From: Acidobacteriota bacterium
GTDB lineage: Bacteria; Acidobacteriota; Terriglobia; Terriglobales; Acidobacteriaceae
NCBI GenBank assembly: GCA_003225595.1
Contig: QIAR01000150.1
Coordinates: 1 to 16,060, forward strand
Direction of reading: 5' to 3'
Length of the DNA: 16,060 nt
Shown here piece by piece: positions 6,099 through 14,833 of the stretch. The notes beneath the pieces are model-generated. The model was not told the DNA's origin. It ran no database searches and saw only the letters and a list, made by a program, of their open reading frames with translations. The first letter of the stretch is position 1; each line of letters begins with the position of its first letter. The position numbers and the translations under genes were made by a program.

Positions 6099-8777
6099 TT
6101 AGCTGGTGACCGGATTGCATTTCTCAGGATTGATACCGAGATCGCGGATTGACTGCTGCACCACTTCTTGGTTCATCTGCCGCTCTCGTTGGAGGGCTGC
6201 TAAAGTCGCCAGCACAATGTGCTTCGCATCCACTTCGAAGAAGTCGCGGAGTGAAGCGCGATTCTCGCTCCGCCCGAAGCCGTCGGTCCCTAGTGAGACC
6301 AACTTGCCCGGTATCCACTGTGCAATGCTCTCAGGCAAAACTTTCATGTAATCGGATGCCGCAACAAAGACGCCGGGTGCATCTTTCAGGACCTGGGTAA
6401 CGTAGGGGATTTTCGGGGTCGCGCCAGGATGCAGCATATTCCAGCGCTCGCAATCGTTAGCTTCACGATACAGCTGCTTATAACTGGTTACGCTCCAGAC
6501 GTCCGCGGCAACGCCGTATTTCTCTTCCAAAATCTGCTGTGCCTTAAGAACTTCGTACATGATGGTTCCGCTGCCAAAGAGTTGAGCATTCAATTTGGCA
6601 TCTTTCTTTACGGAAGCCTTGAAGCGATAAATGCCTTTCAGAATGCCCTCACGCACGTTCTGCCCGGCGGGCATTTCCGGCATGGGCAATGGCTCGTTGG
6701 TGACGGTCAGGTAATAGAAGACGGACTCCTGGTCTACGTACATGCGCTTGATGCCGTCTTGGATGATGATGGCGATCTCATATGCGAATGCGGGGTCATA
6801 AGCCAAAAGGTTGGGCACTGCCAACATCAGCACATGACTGTGGCCATCCTGGTGTTGCAGGCCTTCGCCAGCAAGAGTGGTCCGCCCCGCGGTGCCTCCG
6901 AGCAGGAAGCCGCGACAACGCATGTCGGCTGCGGCCCAGATCAAGTCACCGATCCGCTGGAAACCAAACATAGAGTAATAAATAAAGAATGGGATCGTAT
7001 TTATACCGTGATTGGCGTAGGCCGTACCCGCTGCGATGAACGAGCACATCGAACCAGCTTCGGTAATGCCTTCTTCGAGAATCTGGCCGTTCTTGGCCTC
7101 CTTGTAATAGAGCAGTGTGTCCATATCGACGGGTTCATAGAGCTGGCCGACACTCGAGTAAATGCCGACTTGCCGGAACAGGGCCTCCATGCCGAAGGTG
7201 CGGGCTTCATCGGGGATAATGGGGACGATCAGTTTACCGATTTCCGGATCGCGCAAGAGCTTGGAGAGCAGGCGGACGAAGACCATGGTGGTGGAAGCTT
7301 CGCGACCGTCGGTGCCCTTATAGAACTCCTCAAAATGGGATTCGGCAATCGGTTTCAGCGGAGTGGCGCGAACCTTGCGCTCGGGCAGATAGCCGCCGAG
7401 TTGCTTACGACGCTCCTGCATGTATCTGATTTCGGCGCTCTCATCGGAGGGCCGGTAAAAAGGCGCTTCGTGGAGCTCGCCATCCGGAATGGGGATACCA
7501 AAGCGTGAGCGGAACAAGCGCAGTTCTTCGTCGTTCAGCTTCTTCTGCTGATGGGTGATGTTCTTGCCTTCGCCGGCTTCGCCGAGGCCGTATCCTTTGA
7601 TGGTCTTGGCCAAGATGATGGTCGGCGAGCCCGTGTGCTCGACCGCAGCTTTGTATCCCGCATGGACCTTGATCGGGTCGTGACCACCCAGACGCAAGCG
7701 CGCGAGTTGCTCGTCCGAGAGATGCTCCACCATCTTGAGCAGGCGGGGATCAGTGCCGAAAAAGTTCTGGCGGAAGTAGGCGCCGCTCTCGACGAAATAT
7801 TTCTGATATTGACCGTCGGTGATCTCGCCCATGCGCCGCACCAGCAGGCCGTCACGGTCACTCTGAATCAGACTGTCCCAGTCACTGCCCCAGATTACCT
7901 TGATGACGTTCCAGCCGGCACCGCGGAAGATAGCTTCGAGTTCCTGAATAATTTTTCCGTTGCCGCGCACTGGACCATCGAGGCGTTGCAGGTTGCAGTT
8001 GACCACGAAAATCAGATTGTCGAGTCGCTCGCGTGAAGCCAACGTGATGGAACCTAGCGACTCCGGCTCGTCCATCTCACCGTCGCCGAGGAAGGCCCAG
8101 ACCTTGCCACCACTCGACTGCTTGAGGCCGCGGTTCTCAAGATACCTGATGAAGCGGGCGTGGTAGATCGCCTGGATGGGACCGAGTCCCATGGAAACAG
8201 TGGGGAACTCCCAGAAGTCTGGCATGAGCCAAGGGTGAGGATAGGACGACAGGCCGCCGCCGGGCTTCAATTCGCGGCGAAAATTCTCCAGCTTCTGCGT
8301 CGGGATGCGGCCTTCGAGATAGGCGCGAGCGTACATCCCCGGCGCCGCATGGCCCTGGAAATAAACGATATCGCGGTCGCCAGCCTCGGTCCGGGCCCGC
8401 AGGAAATGATTGAATGCTACTTCATATAGGGTGGCCGCCGAGGCGTAGGTGGAGATGTGGCCGCCAATGCCTTCCTGAATCTTGTTGGCCCGCACCACCA
8501 TGGCCAGAGCATTCCAGCGAACCAGGCTCTTGATGCGGCGTTCCATCTCCTGGCTACCTGGAAAAGGGGGCTGTTGCCGTATCGGGATCGTGTTCTGATA
8601 AGGAGTGGTCGCGGTGAACGGCAGGTTTACGCCGGCGGCGCGGCGGGCGTGCAGGGCTAATTGCTGCAGCAGCCTTCCTGCCCGGTCCGGACCGCCCTTC
8701 GACAGAACATAATCCAGCGAGTCGAGCCACTCTCGAGTTTCGAGTACCTCCAGGCCGTTCGTCTGAGTCTCCGCCAC
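6099..8777 (-). CDS. aceE: Pyruvate dehydrogenase E1 component, homodimeric AceE type
   Basis: This thiamine-diphosphate enzyme decarboxylates pyruvate and reductively acetylates the E2 lipoyl group. At 892 residues it matches the length of the E. coli enzyme (887). The ThDP/Mg motif is clear: GDGEMDEPES starts at G231 and is followed by NCNLQRLDGPVRGNGKI (Asn260, Asn262), nearly identical to E. coli AceE. The catalytic-loop region with GEGKNITHQQKK, the E. coli His407 area, is also present, as are KTIKGYGLG and the C-terminal GTDGFGRSE motif. The start is GTG at 8777; an in-frame stop lies three codons upstream, which fixes it, and a GGTG/AGGA-like ribosome binding site precedes it. It is first in the aceE-aceF-lpd operon, whose promoter should lie in the 253-bp region shared with the divergent peroxiredoxin gene. 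No pdhR-like regulator is nearby. Confidence 0.97.
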   Translation of the reverse strand: MAETQTNGLEVLETREWLDSLDYVLSKGGPDRAGRLLQQLALHARRAAGVNLPFTATTPYQNTIPIRQQPPFPGSQEMERRIKSLVRWNALAMVVRANKIQEGIGGHISTYASAATLYEVAFNHFLRARTEAGDRDIVYFQGHAAPGMYARAYLEGRIPTQKLENFRRELKPGGGLSSYPHPWLMPDFWEFPTVSMGLGPIQAIYHARFIRYLENRGLKQSSGGKVWAFLGDGEMDEPESLGSITLASRERLDNLIFVVNCNLQRLDGPVRGNGKIIQELEAIFRGAGWNVIKVIWGSDWDSLIQSDRDGLLVRRMGEITDGQYQKYFVESGAYFRQNFFGTDPRLLKMVEHLSDEQLARLRLGGHDPIKVHAGYKAAVEHTGSPTIILAKTIKGYGLGEAGEGKNITHQQKKLNDEELRLFRSRFGIPIPDGELHEAPFYRPSDESAEIRYMQERRKQLGGYLPERKVRATPLKPIAESHFEEFYKGTDGREASTTMVFVRLLSKLLRDPEIGKLIVPIIPDEARTFGMEALFRQVGIYSSVGQLYEPVDMDTLLYYKEAKNGQILEEGITEAGSMCSFIAAGTAYANHGINTIPFFIYYSMFGFQRIGDLIWAAADMRCRGFLLGGTAGRTTLAGEGLQHQDGHSHVLMLAVPNLLAYDPAFAYEIAIIIQDGIKRMYVDQESVFYYLTVTNEPLPMPEMPAGQNVREGILKGIYRFKASVKKDAKLNAQLFGSGTIMYEVLKAQQILEEKYGVAADVWSVTSYKQLYREANDCERWNMLHPGATPKIPYVTQVLKDAPGVFVAASDYMKVLPESIAQWIPGKLVSLGTDGFGRSENRASLRDFFEVDAKHIVLATLAALQRERQMNQEVVQQSIRDLGINPEKCNPVTS

Positions 8778-8795
8778 CTGATTTCACCATCCTTT

Positions 8796-8810
8796 GAATG
8801 CTAAACATTC
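8796..8810. repeat. Short inverted repeat in the aceE leader
   Basis: GAATG and CATTC flank a 5-nt spacer, giving a perfect 5-bp stem 19-33 nt upstream of the aceE GTG. It could be an operator half-site pair or a small mRNA hairpin near the ribosome binding site. It is too short to exclude chance. Confidence 0.25.
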
Positions 8811-9030
8811 CATGATATTGAATTACGTGGAATTTTGCTGGCCACGTCGGCATTCGTTGGGTCGCATTCCGAGAGGGATTGCGGGACACTCAGAAAATTG
8901 AATAAGCCGAAAATGCTTCGAGCTGGAGAATGGCTACGCCGACGCGACGGTTCCTTTACCTTCCGCAAAAAGAGAGCAGCCGAGTCCGGTCTGTCTTAAT
9001 CTATCCCGGTACTTCCGGCAGGAGGCTTTC

Positions 9031-9585
9031 ATGCTACGACACCTGATCATGATGGCGGTCACCGCACTTATAATGAGCGGGAGTCCGATATTGCTATTTG
9101 GCAGTTCCGCGCCTTCGGTAGGCAGCATGGCGCCCGATTTCACTCTGCCCTCACAAGAGAGCACTTCAGTCAGTCTCAAGGACTACCGCGGAAAATGGGT
9201 GGTGCTCTACTTCTATCCGAAAGACTTTACCAGTGGGTGCACGATTGAAGCCCACAACTTCCAGCGGGATCAAGCCCAGTACGCGCAGAAAAATGCCGTT
9301 GTGCTTGGGGTGAGCGTGGACAGCGCCGATTCACACAAGAAGTTCTGCGCCAAAGAGGGATTGAATTTCAAGCTGCTTGCTGACACCGACCACAAGGTCT
9401 CGAGCGATTATGGTTCGCTGACGAATCTGCTGTTGGTGAAATTCGCTTCCCGGCACACCTTCATCATTGATCCGCAAGGCAAGATTGCGCGGGCATACAC
9501 CAGTGTCGACCCCAATAAACACAGCCAGGAAGTGTTGACCGCGCTCGATGAGTTGCAGAAGCAGCCTGCGAGCAGCGGCAAGTAG
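9031..9585 (+). CDS. Exported or membrane-anchored peroxiredoxin, PrxQ/BCP type
   Basis: This thiol peroxidase is predicted to reduce hydrogen peroxide and organic peroxides. It has 184 residues; the start at 9031 has an excellent AGGAGG (9020-9025) with a 5-nt spacer. Residues 1-27 form a hydrophobic signal peptide or anchor (LIMMAVTALIM, PILLF), so the enzyme should act outside the cytoplasm; standard BCP proteins lack this. The AhpC/TSA domain follows: APDFTLPS (34-41), WVVLYFYPKDFTSGCT with peroxidatic Cys70, and SRHTFIID with the conserved Arg. Two departures are visible. The usual TPGC is TSGC, so the loop Pro is Ser. The resolving Cys five residues after the first (as in E. coli BCP) is His75; a second Cys, C106 in KKFCAKEG, is the likely resolving residue of the helix-3 type. 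The gene is divergent from aceE and convergent with the symporter gene (39-bp gap). Confidence 0.9.
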   Translation: MLRHLIMMAVTALIMSGSPILLFGSSAPSVGSMAPDFTLPSQESTSVSLKDYRGKWVVLYFYPKDFTSGCTIEAHNFQRDQAQYAQKNAVVLGVSVDSADSHKKFCAKEGLNFKLLADTDHKVSSDYGSLTNLLLVKFASRHTFIIDPQGKIARAYTSVDPNKHSQEVLTALDELQKQPASSGK

Positions 9586-9624
9586 GCAACGGCATTAGTT
9601 CCGCCCCAGTGCACCCGTTTCCCG

Positions 9625-11319
9625 TCAGCGGAAATAGATCCAGAGGCCGACTACGGTCGCCACCAGCGCCGCGGTGAAAAAGATATTGATCGTGTGCTCG
9701 AGTGCCGTCTCTTTGGCCGGCTTGACGTCGGGGGCCGGCACGGCGACGGTATCGATTTTCTCGTCGACAGTCGCGAAGGTAAGTCCCGCCAGTTTGCGCC
9801 GTTCCGGTGCAGGTGTCATCAAGCTGACAACGATGAGGACCAGCGAGCAGACCACAAACATAAAGATGGCATAATGCAAGAAGTTCATATCTACCACCCA
9901 GCGGATCGCGGGTGAAGTGTAACGCCCACCGGCGGCGCGGTCCGAGATCTCAAAAACAAAACGCACAGTGCCCATCACGAATCCTGTAAGCAGAGAACTG
10001 AGGGCTCCAGCGCCGTTGAGACGCGTCCACAGGATGCCTAATATGAAACATGAGGCGATCGGCGGACTAATGTACGCTTGCACGCTCTGCAGATAGATAT
10101 AGAGCTGGCTGCTGATCAGGTGAATGAATGGAACCCACGCCAAACCCAGCAGTACCATGACGCCCGTCATCACGCGGCCGAAACCAACGAGCTGGCGCTC
10201 CGTGGCCTGGGGTTTTATCTTTTTGTAAAAATCAAGCGTGACTAAGGTGGAAGCTGAGTTGAATACTGAGCTCATGGCGCCCATCAAAGCGGCTAGCAGG
10301 GCCGCAATCATGAGTCCGACGAGGCCGGTCGGCAACAAATTAATAACTAAAGTGGGATAGGCGATGTCACCATTGAGCACCTGCCCGTTCGCTCCGATTT
10401 TGAACATGTCTCTATAGAGGGCGAACGCGATCAATCCGGGCAGAACGAGCATGAATACGGGAAGGATTTTCAAGAATCCGGCGAAAATTGTGCCAGCCTT
10501 AGCGTGCCCTTCATCACGGGCAGAAAGAACACGCTGCACGATGACCTGGTCTGTACACCAGTACCAAATGCCGAGGATTGGAGCTCCGAAGAAGATGCCG
10601 GTCCAGGGAAACTCCGAGTCGGTCATCGGCTTGATCATGTGAAAGTAATTAGTGGGCACTGCCGCGCGCAGGCCTGCGAATCCTCCCACGCGGTCCAGGC
10701 CAACGAAGGTAAGAATAACCGCGCCTGCAATCAAGATAAGGGTCTGTACTAGATCGGTGTAAATCACCGCAGCCAGCCCGCCGGCAATGGTGTAAATGCC
10801 GGTTGCGACGACCAGAACAACGGCGGCTGTTAACGGACTCCAGCCGACCACTCTCTCCAACACCACGGCCGCGGCGTAGAGGTGAACCGAAATCTTCGTG
10901 AATACGTAAGCAATGATGGAGATGCTGGCCAAGTAGACCGCGCAATTGCGGTTGAAGCGGCGCTCCAGAAATTCCGGCATGGTGAAAACGTTGGAGCGCA
11001 GATAGAAAGGCACGAACACCCAGCCGAGGATGAGGAGAATCATGCAGGCGAGCCATTCGAAGTGTCCGACCGCCAGTCCCGAGGTCGCTCCCGAACCGGC
11101 AAGCCCGATGAAATGCTCGGTGGAAATATTGGACACGAACAGCGATGCGCCAATTGCAAACCAGCCAATATTGCGGCTGGCTAGAAAGTAGTCGGTAGAG
11201 GTACGTTCCTTGCGAGCAAAATAAAACCCAATCGCAAATACAACGAGAAAGTAGATTCCGATGATAACCAGATCCACCGGCGCAAGGGTACGATGCGTAA
11301 TGGCCGCAGCATGATTCAT
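9625..11319 (-). CDS. Sodium/sugar symporter, SGLT-like (solute:sodium symporter family)
   Basis: This inner-membrane symporter probably couples sodium entry to glucose or galactose uptake. It has 564 residues and about 14 membrane helices, typical of the SSS family. Close SGLT signatures are present: GASLFVSNISTEHFIGLAGSG (from residue 57) with Asn64, His69 and Glu88 in the region of the vSGLT sugar site; WYWCTDQVIVQR (252-263), matching mammalian SGLTs; a conserved Lys at 284 in GFLKILPVF; and the sodium-site signature GAMSSVFNSAST (347-358). Among SSS members these favour sugar over proline or pantothenate, but the substrate is inferred. The C-terminal half includes a hydrophilic loop (about 500-540) before a last helix. 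ATG 11319 is preceded by only a weak ribosome binding site. The gene is divergent from the secreted GH31 glucosidase, which would supply free hexose in the periplasm. Confidence 0.93.
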   Translation of the reverse strand: MNHAAAITHRTLAPVDLVIIGIYFLVVFAIGFYFARKERTSTDYFLASRNIGWFAIGASLFVSNISTEHFIGLAGSGATSGLAVGHFEWLACMILLILGWVFVPFYLRSNVFTMPEFLERRFNRNCAVYLASISIIAYVFTKISVHLYAAAVVLERVVGWSPLTAAVVLVVATGIYTIAGGLAAVIYTDLVQTLILIAGAVILTFVGLDRVGGFAGLRAAVPTNYFHMIKPMTDSEFPWTGIFFGAPILGIWYWCTDQVIVQRVLSARDEGHAKAGTIFAGFLKILPVFMLVLPGLIAFALYRDMFKIGANGQVLNGDIAYPTLVINLLPTGLVGLMIAALLAALMGAMSSVFNSASTLVTLDFYKKIKPQATERQLVGFGRVMTGVMVLLGLAWVPFIHLISSQLYIYLQSVQAYISPPIASCFILGILWTRLNGAGALSSLLTGFVMGTVRFVFEISDRAAGGRYTSPAIRWVVDMNFLHYAIFMFVVCSLVLIVVSLMTPAPERRKLAGLTFATVDEKIDTVAVPAPDVKPAKETALEHTINIFFTAALVATVVGLWIYFR

Positions 11320-11574
11320 GGGTGTCTCGGTTTCGTCTTAGTCTTTGTTCTTCCGGGTTGCAGTAAATCGAGCATCATAGGCGATTCAGCGCACCGAGTA
11401 AATGGAAAGCCTGCGGGCCGGAGGCCATATTGTGAAGCCGGTGCCTTCCGAGGGGACGATTGGCGCAACTAGCAAGGGTTCCGCGCACCTACCAGGTAAC
11501 GGATTCGCCGGGTTCAGCGGAAGCTGGGATTTAGGACTCGCGGGGCGATGTGCCGGCTGTGAAAGATGTCAAAA

Positions 11575-11610
11575 GGTGAGCTGGATTTTGCCATCGGCAA
11601 ACGGTGAGCT
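11575..11610. promoter_or_regulatory. Candidate operator: palindrome between direct repeats
   Basis: TTTGCC-ATC-GGCAAA (11587-11601) is a perfect inverted repeat with 6-bp arms. It lies between two copies of GGTGAGCT at 11575-11582 and 11603-11610, whose starts are 28 bp apart. The element ends 48 bp before the GH31 start, a plausible position for a repressor or activator site, or a structured leader. No regulator gene is in the window, so this is a sequence-only suggestion. Confidence 0.35.
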
Positions 11611-11650
11611 TCAGCCTGCGACTTCGATTATCATCCCAGTCGATTGCGAT

Positions 11651-11655
11651 GGAGG
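11651..11655 (+). promoter_or_regulatory. Ribosome binding site deciding the GH31 start
   Basis: GGAGG lies just before ATG 11659. The spacer is short (3 nt), but the upstream in-frame alternative, TTG 11644, has no ribosome binding site and would put extra Trp and Arg residues ahead of the signal peptide. ATG 11659 is therefore preferred. Confidence 0.6.
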
Positions 11656-11658
11656 CGT

Positions 11659-14082
11659 ATGAGCGTATTGAAAAGGGTAGTCGCGCTGTGCTTGTTGTCT
11701 TTACCTCAAGGGTTGCTGGCCGATTCCGGATGGCAACCCCTGGGAAATGTCTCTGCGGTTACGAATCTGCCGCGGGGAGTCGAACTCACAGTAGGACAGG
11801 GCCGCCTACGTGTGCTGGCATTCGCTCCTAACGTGGTTCGGGTCCGCTACTCTAACAGGGGAAGTTTCTTGCCAGAACATTCGTTTGCTGTCCTGCCGAA
11901 CGCGTTTTTGCAGTCGCCTAAAGTGCAAGTTGAGCAGTTACAAAACGGCATTCTCATCAGCACGGGCGCCATGCAGGTGAGGATCTTCAAGTCGCCACTG
12001 TGCATCGTCTTCCTCGATCTTTCTGGGCAAGTCATCTCGCAAGACCAGCCTGGTTATCCCGTCTCTTTCGATGGCGATGCATTTCGAGTGTGGAAGTCCA
12101 TGCCGGAGGACGAACATTATTTTGGGCTGGGAGATAAAACGGGGCCACTCGATCATCGCAATCTGGCCTTTACCATGTGGAACACGGATGCGTTCGGCTG
12201 GCAAGAGTCTACTGATCCACTCTACAAAAGCATTCCCTTTCTCTTGGCGATGCGGCACGGCGCTGCTTACGGCATATTTCTCGATAATACCTACCGCACC
12301 AATTTTGATTTCGGTAAGGAGTCTCGCGACTTCTATTCCTTCGGAGCGGACGGCGGCGAACTGGATTATTACTTTTTCTATGGACCTGATCCGAAGCGCG
12401 TGATTCAGGATTTCACGACTCTGGTTGGACGGAGCCCACTGCCACCGCTTTTCTCACTGGGATATCAGCAGTGCCGCTACAGCTATTATCCCGAGGCCCG
12501 GGTTCGCGAAATTGCGAGTGAGTTCCGCAAACGCAAGATTCCGGCCGATGTCATTTATCTCGATATCGATTATCAGCAGAACAACCGTCCTTTCACCGTT
12601 GATAGCCAACGGTTCCCCAACTTTGAGGGGATGGTGGAGGATTTGAGGAATGAAGGATTCAAGATCGTCACCATCACCGATTTGCACCTCGCGAAGCTGC
12701 CCGGCTACAAACCGTACGATGAAGGCTTGGCGCGCGACTACTTCGTCAAGAATCCAGATGGGTCCGTGTACGTTGGAAAGGTGTGGCCGGGCGAGAGCGT
12801 TTTCCCGGATTTCACGCGGGCAGAGGTGCGCCAGTGGTGGGGCACGCTGTACGCTGATTTTGTGAAAAGGGGGATTCGTGGCTTCTGGAATGACATGAAC
12901 GAGCCTGCGATATTCGAGCGCCCCGACAAGACCATGCCGCTGGAGACCGTACACAGCGTCGAGGGCCGTAAAACCGACCATCGCGAGATCCACAACGTCT
13001 TCGGCATGGAGAATGCGCGCGCAACTTACGAGGGCATGCTCCGTCTTGAGCCCGATCTCCGCCCGTTTGTGCTCACACGTGCCGCATTTGCTGGGGCCGA
13101 GCGCTACGCCGCCACGTGGACTGGCGACAACAGCAGCACGTGGAATCACATGCGAATTTCGATTCCGGAACTGCTTAACCTCGGGCTATCAGGTTACGCA
13201 TTCGTGGGCGACGATATTGGCGGCTTCAATGGAAGCCCCACTCCGGAATTGCTCACGCGCTGGATGGAACTGGGCGCATTCAATCCCATCTATCGGAATC
13301 ACGCCACCAAGGGGAGTCGCAATCGCGAACCCTGGGTGGATGGCCCCGAACACGAAGCAATTCGAAAAAAGTATATCGAGACACGATATCGTTTGTTGCC
13401 TTACATCTACACCAGCATGGAGGAGACGTCTCGTACCGGTATTCCGCTGATGCGGCCCATGTTCCTCGGATTCCCGAACGATCCCGCTCTGGGCAGCAAT
13501 GATGACGAGTTCATGTTCGGTGATAGCCTGTTGGTCGCGCCAAAGATTTGGGAGTTCGTGACGGCATACGACGTCGCACTGCCCAAAGGAGATTGGTACA
13601 ACTACTGGACGGGAGAAAAAATCTCCGGGGGCAAAGTGATCCACGTTGATCCCCCGCTGGACACGCTTCCGGTTTACGTGCGCGCTGGAACCATCCTCCC
13701 TCAACAGCCGGTTGTGCAGAACGTGGACGAAAGTCCACGCGGGCCGCTTGAATTGCGCGTGTATGCCGGAACGGACTGTCACGGTGATCTGTACGCGGAT
13801 GATGGCAATACGCTCGCGTATCAGCGCGGACAATTCCTGCGCGTGCACTTTACATGCGAAGCGACGCCAGATCATCTCGATGTGAAGATGTCGGCTCCGC
13901 AGGGACCCTATCGCCCCTGGTTCAAGGATATGCAGGTGGTGGTCTATGGCGGTAATGCTTTGGTCCGTGAGCTGACGGTCGATGCAAAGCGCGTTACTGG
14001 CTGGAAAACCGAAGGTGCCGCGATCACACTGCCTAGTTTTGCCTGGTCAGTCACAGCGCATGACATAAGGCTGGTTTACTGA
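11659..14082 (+). CDS. Secreted glycoside hydrolase family 31 enzyme, probable alpha-glucosidase
   Basis: This retaining enzyme is predicted to release glucose from non-reducing ends of alpha-glucosides. It has 807 residues. Residues 1-21 are a signal peptide (KR, then VVALCLLSL, probable cut after LLA), so it should be periplasmic or exported. The N-terminal beta-sandwich with GH31 features (FGLGDKTG, FTMWNTDAFGW, YKSIPFLLAM) leads to the TIM barrel from about residue 250. Within the barrel are LDIDY (D302, D304), the nucleophile Asp412 in WNDMNEP, the acid/base Asp490 in TWTGDNSSTW, and PIYRNH. The C-terminal beta domains contain GDSLLVAPKI, WYNYWTGE and PVYVRAGTILP. All catalytic residues are intact. 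GH31 also includes alpha-xylosidases and transglucosidases; the DIDY and GDN contexts favour alpha-glucosidase, but substrate cannot be fixed from sequence. The divergent SGLT-like transporter supports hydrolysis followed by glucose uptake. A hairpin terminator follows at 14206. Confidence 0.93.
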   Translation: MSVLKRVVALCLLSLPQGLLADSGWQPLGNVSAVTNLPRGVELTVGQGRLRVLAFAPNVVRVRYSNRGSFLPEHSFAVLPNAFLQSPKVQVEQLQNGILISTGAMQVRIFKSPLCIVFLDLSGQVISQDQPGYPVSFDGDAFRVWKSMPEDEHYFGLGDKTGPLDHRNLAFTMWNTDAFGWQESTDPLYKSIPFLLAMRHGAAYGIFLDNTYRTNFDFGKESRDFYSFGADGGELDYYFFYGPDPKRVIQDFTTLVGRSPLPPLFSLGYQQCRYSYYPEARVREIASEFRKRKIPADVIYLDIDYQQNNRPFTVDSQRFPNFEGMVEDLRNEGFKIVTITDLHLAKLPGYKPYDEGLARDYFVKNPDGSVYVGKVWPGESVFPDFTRAEVRQWWGTLYADFVKRGIRGFWNDMNEPAIFERPDKTMPLETVHSVEGRKTDHREIHNVFGMENARATYEGMLRLEPDLRPFVLTRAAFAGAERYAATWTGDNSSTWNHMRISIPELLNLGLSGYAFVGDDIGGFNGSPTPELLTRWMELGAFNPIYRNHATKGSRNREPWVDGPEHEAIRKKYIETRYRLLPYIYTSMEETSRTGIPLMRPMFLGFPNDPALGSNDDEFMFGDSLLVAPKIWEFVTAYDVALPKGDWYNYWTGEKISGGKVIHVDPPLDTLPVYVRAGTILPQQPVVQNVDESPRGPLELRVYAGTDCHGDLYADDGNTLAYQRGQFLRVHFTCEATPDHLDVKMSAPQGPYRPWFKDMQVVVYGGNALVRELTVDAKRVTGWKTEGAAITLPSFAWSVTAHDIRLVY

Positions 14083-14833
14083 GCGTCGACTTAGTACATC
14101 TACAGCGATTCCCAGATTGACCTACAGGATTGGCCCGATAGCGTCATTTACCGGGGAATAGATAGTCTTCCAGTGAGATCGATCTTCCCCAAAGCGAAGC
14201 AGGTAGTAGGCGCCGACCCATCCGTATTCGGCGCCTACACTTTTATGGCCGACGTCCTAGCGGTCGGGATGGGGCGGTTCTCTTGTCGCTGCCGGTGAGC
14301 TTGGCCCGCGGCCCCCCAGAAAAGGATCTGCATTCAGTACAAGCGGAGTACCGCTGTGCGTAAGATCAAGCAGTAGGGTGTAGTAAACTTTGAGGGCCAT
14401 AAACAGAAGTGACCGGCTCGTTTTTTCACGGTGGAACTGCAGTAGGTCGAGCTGCGCGTAAGTTTCCGAGCTGCATCAACAGCATGAGTTGCCGGGCATA
14501 TTCAAGAAGAGTCTTTTGGCCGCAGACCACATGTCTCCAGATCACTGTACGAGGTGAGATTGGAATGCGGGCGGCGCGTCTTGTGAACCCGTCAGTGTCA
14601 ACAGAGATTGCCCCGACACCGCAATGCTTCACCGCTCGATGAGGCGGTGCAGAAGCGTCGCGCTCATGCGGTCACGAGCCCAAAGCGGCGTACTGAAAGT
14701 GGGGTATTCTCGGAGTCGGTAAGCTTAGACACAGCTGCTTCGTTCGCATTGCAACGCTGGTTCGCCCCGTCTACGAGCAAGATAGCGGCTGTCCCCACAC
14801 CAATTCCCCTTTTCACCCCAGATCCTCAACGTC
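14083..14833. other. 751-bp region without a convincing gene
   Basis: This lies between the convergent ends of the GH31 and sigma factor genes. It holds the terminator-like hairpin at 14206-14244, a small stem AGCGG/CCGCT at 14342-14355, and a bulged hairpin at 14626-14656. Short open frames on both strands (for example 14426-14632 minus and 14409-14642 plus) lack a good ribosome binding site and any recognisable domain. It may hold a decayed gene or an unannotated small RNA. No tRNA was seen. Confidence 0.55.
14206..14244 (+). terminator. Probable intrinsic terminator after the GH31 gene
   Basis: A perfect 11-bp inverted repeat, GTAGGCGCCGA (14206-14216) and TCGGCGCCTAC (14228-14238), encloses an 11-nt loop. 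After two bases comes a run of four T. The stem is GC-rich and on the right strand, 123 nt after the GH31 stop. The T run is short and the distance is long, so a small structured RNA is an alternative. Confidence 0.6.

Larger units (their letters stand above)
11320..11658. other. Divergent intergenic region between the symporter and the GH31 gene
   Basis: These 339 bp must hold the promoters of both genes. Small open frames here, such as one at 11402-11662 on the plus strand, have no recognisable content. I could not place -35/-10 boxes with confidence. The only clear internal structure is the palindrome with flanking direct repeats at 11575-11610. No tRNA, riboswitch or mobile-element end was recognised. 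Confidence 0.6.

Noticed and set aside
6429..7508. Plus-strand 359-aa frame opposite aceE
   Set aside because: Although long, it mirrors the codon structure of aceE on the other strand and shows no domain; an antisense shadow.
11402..11662. 86-aa open frame in the symporter-GH31 gap
   Set aside because: No ribosome binding site, no recognisable content, and it runs into the GH31 start; treated as chance.
13104..13145. Two CACGTGGA-containing sequences inside the GH31 gene
   Set aside because: They match only part of the parS consensus, are not palindromic over 14-16 bp, and lie in conserved coding sequence around the catalytic GDN motif.
14426..14632. Minus-strand 68-aa frame containing KTLLEYARQLMLLMQLGNL
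   Set aside because: The helix-like stretch could be a fragment of an old gene, but the GTG start has no ribosome binding site and no family could be named, so it is not listed as a gene or pseudogene.
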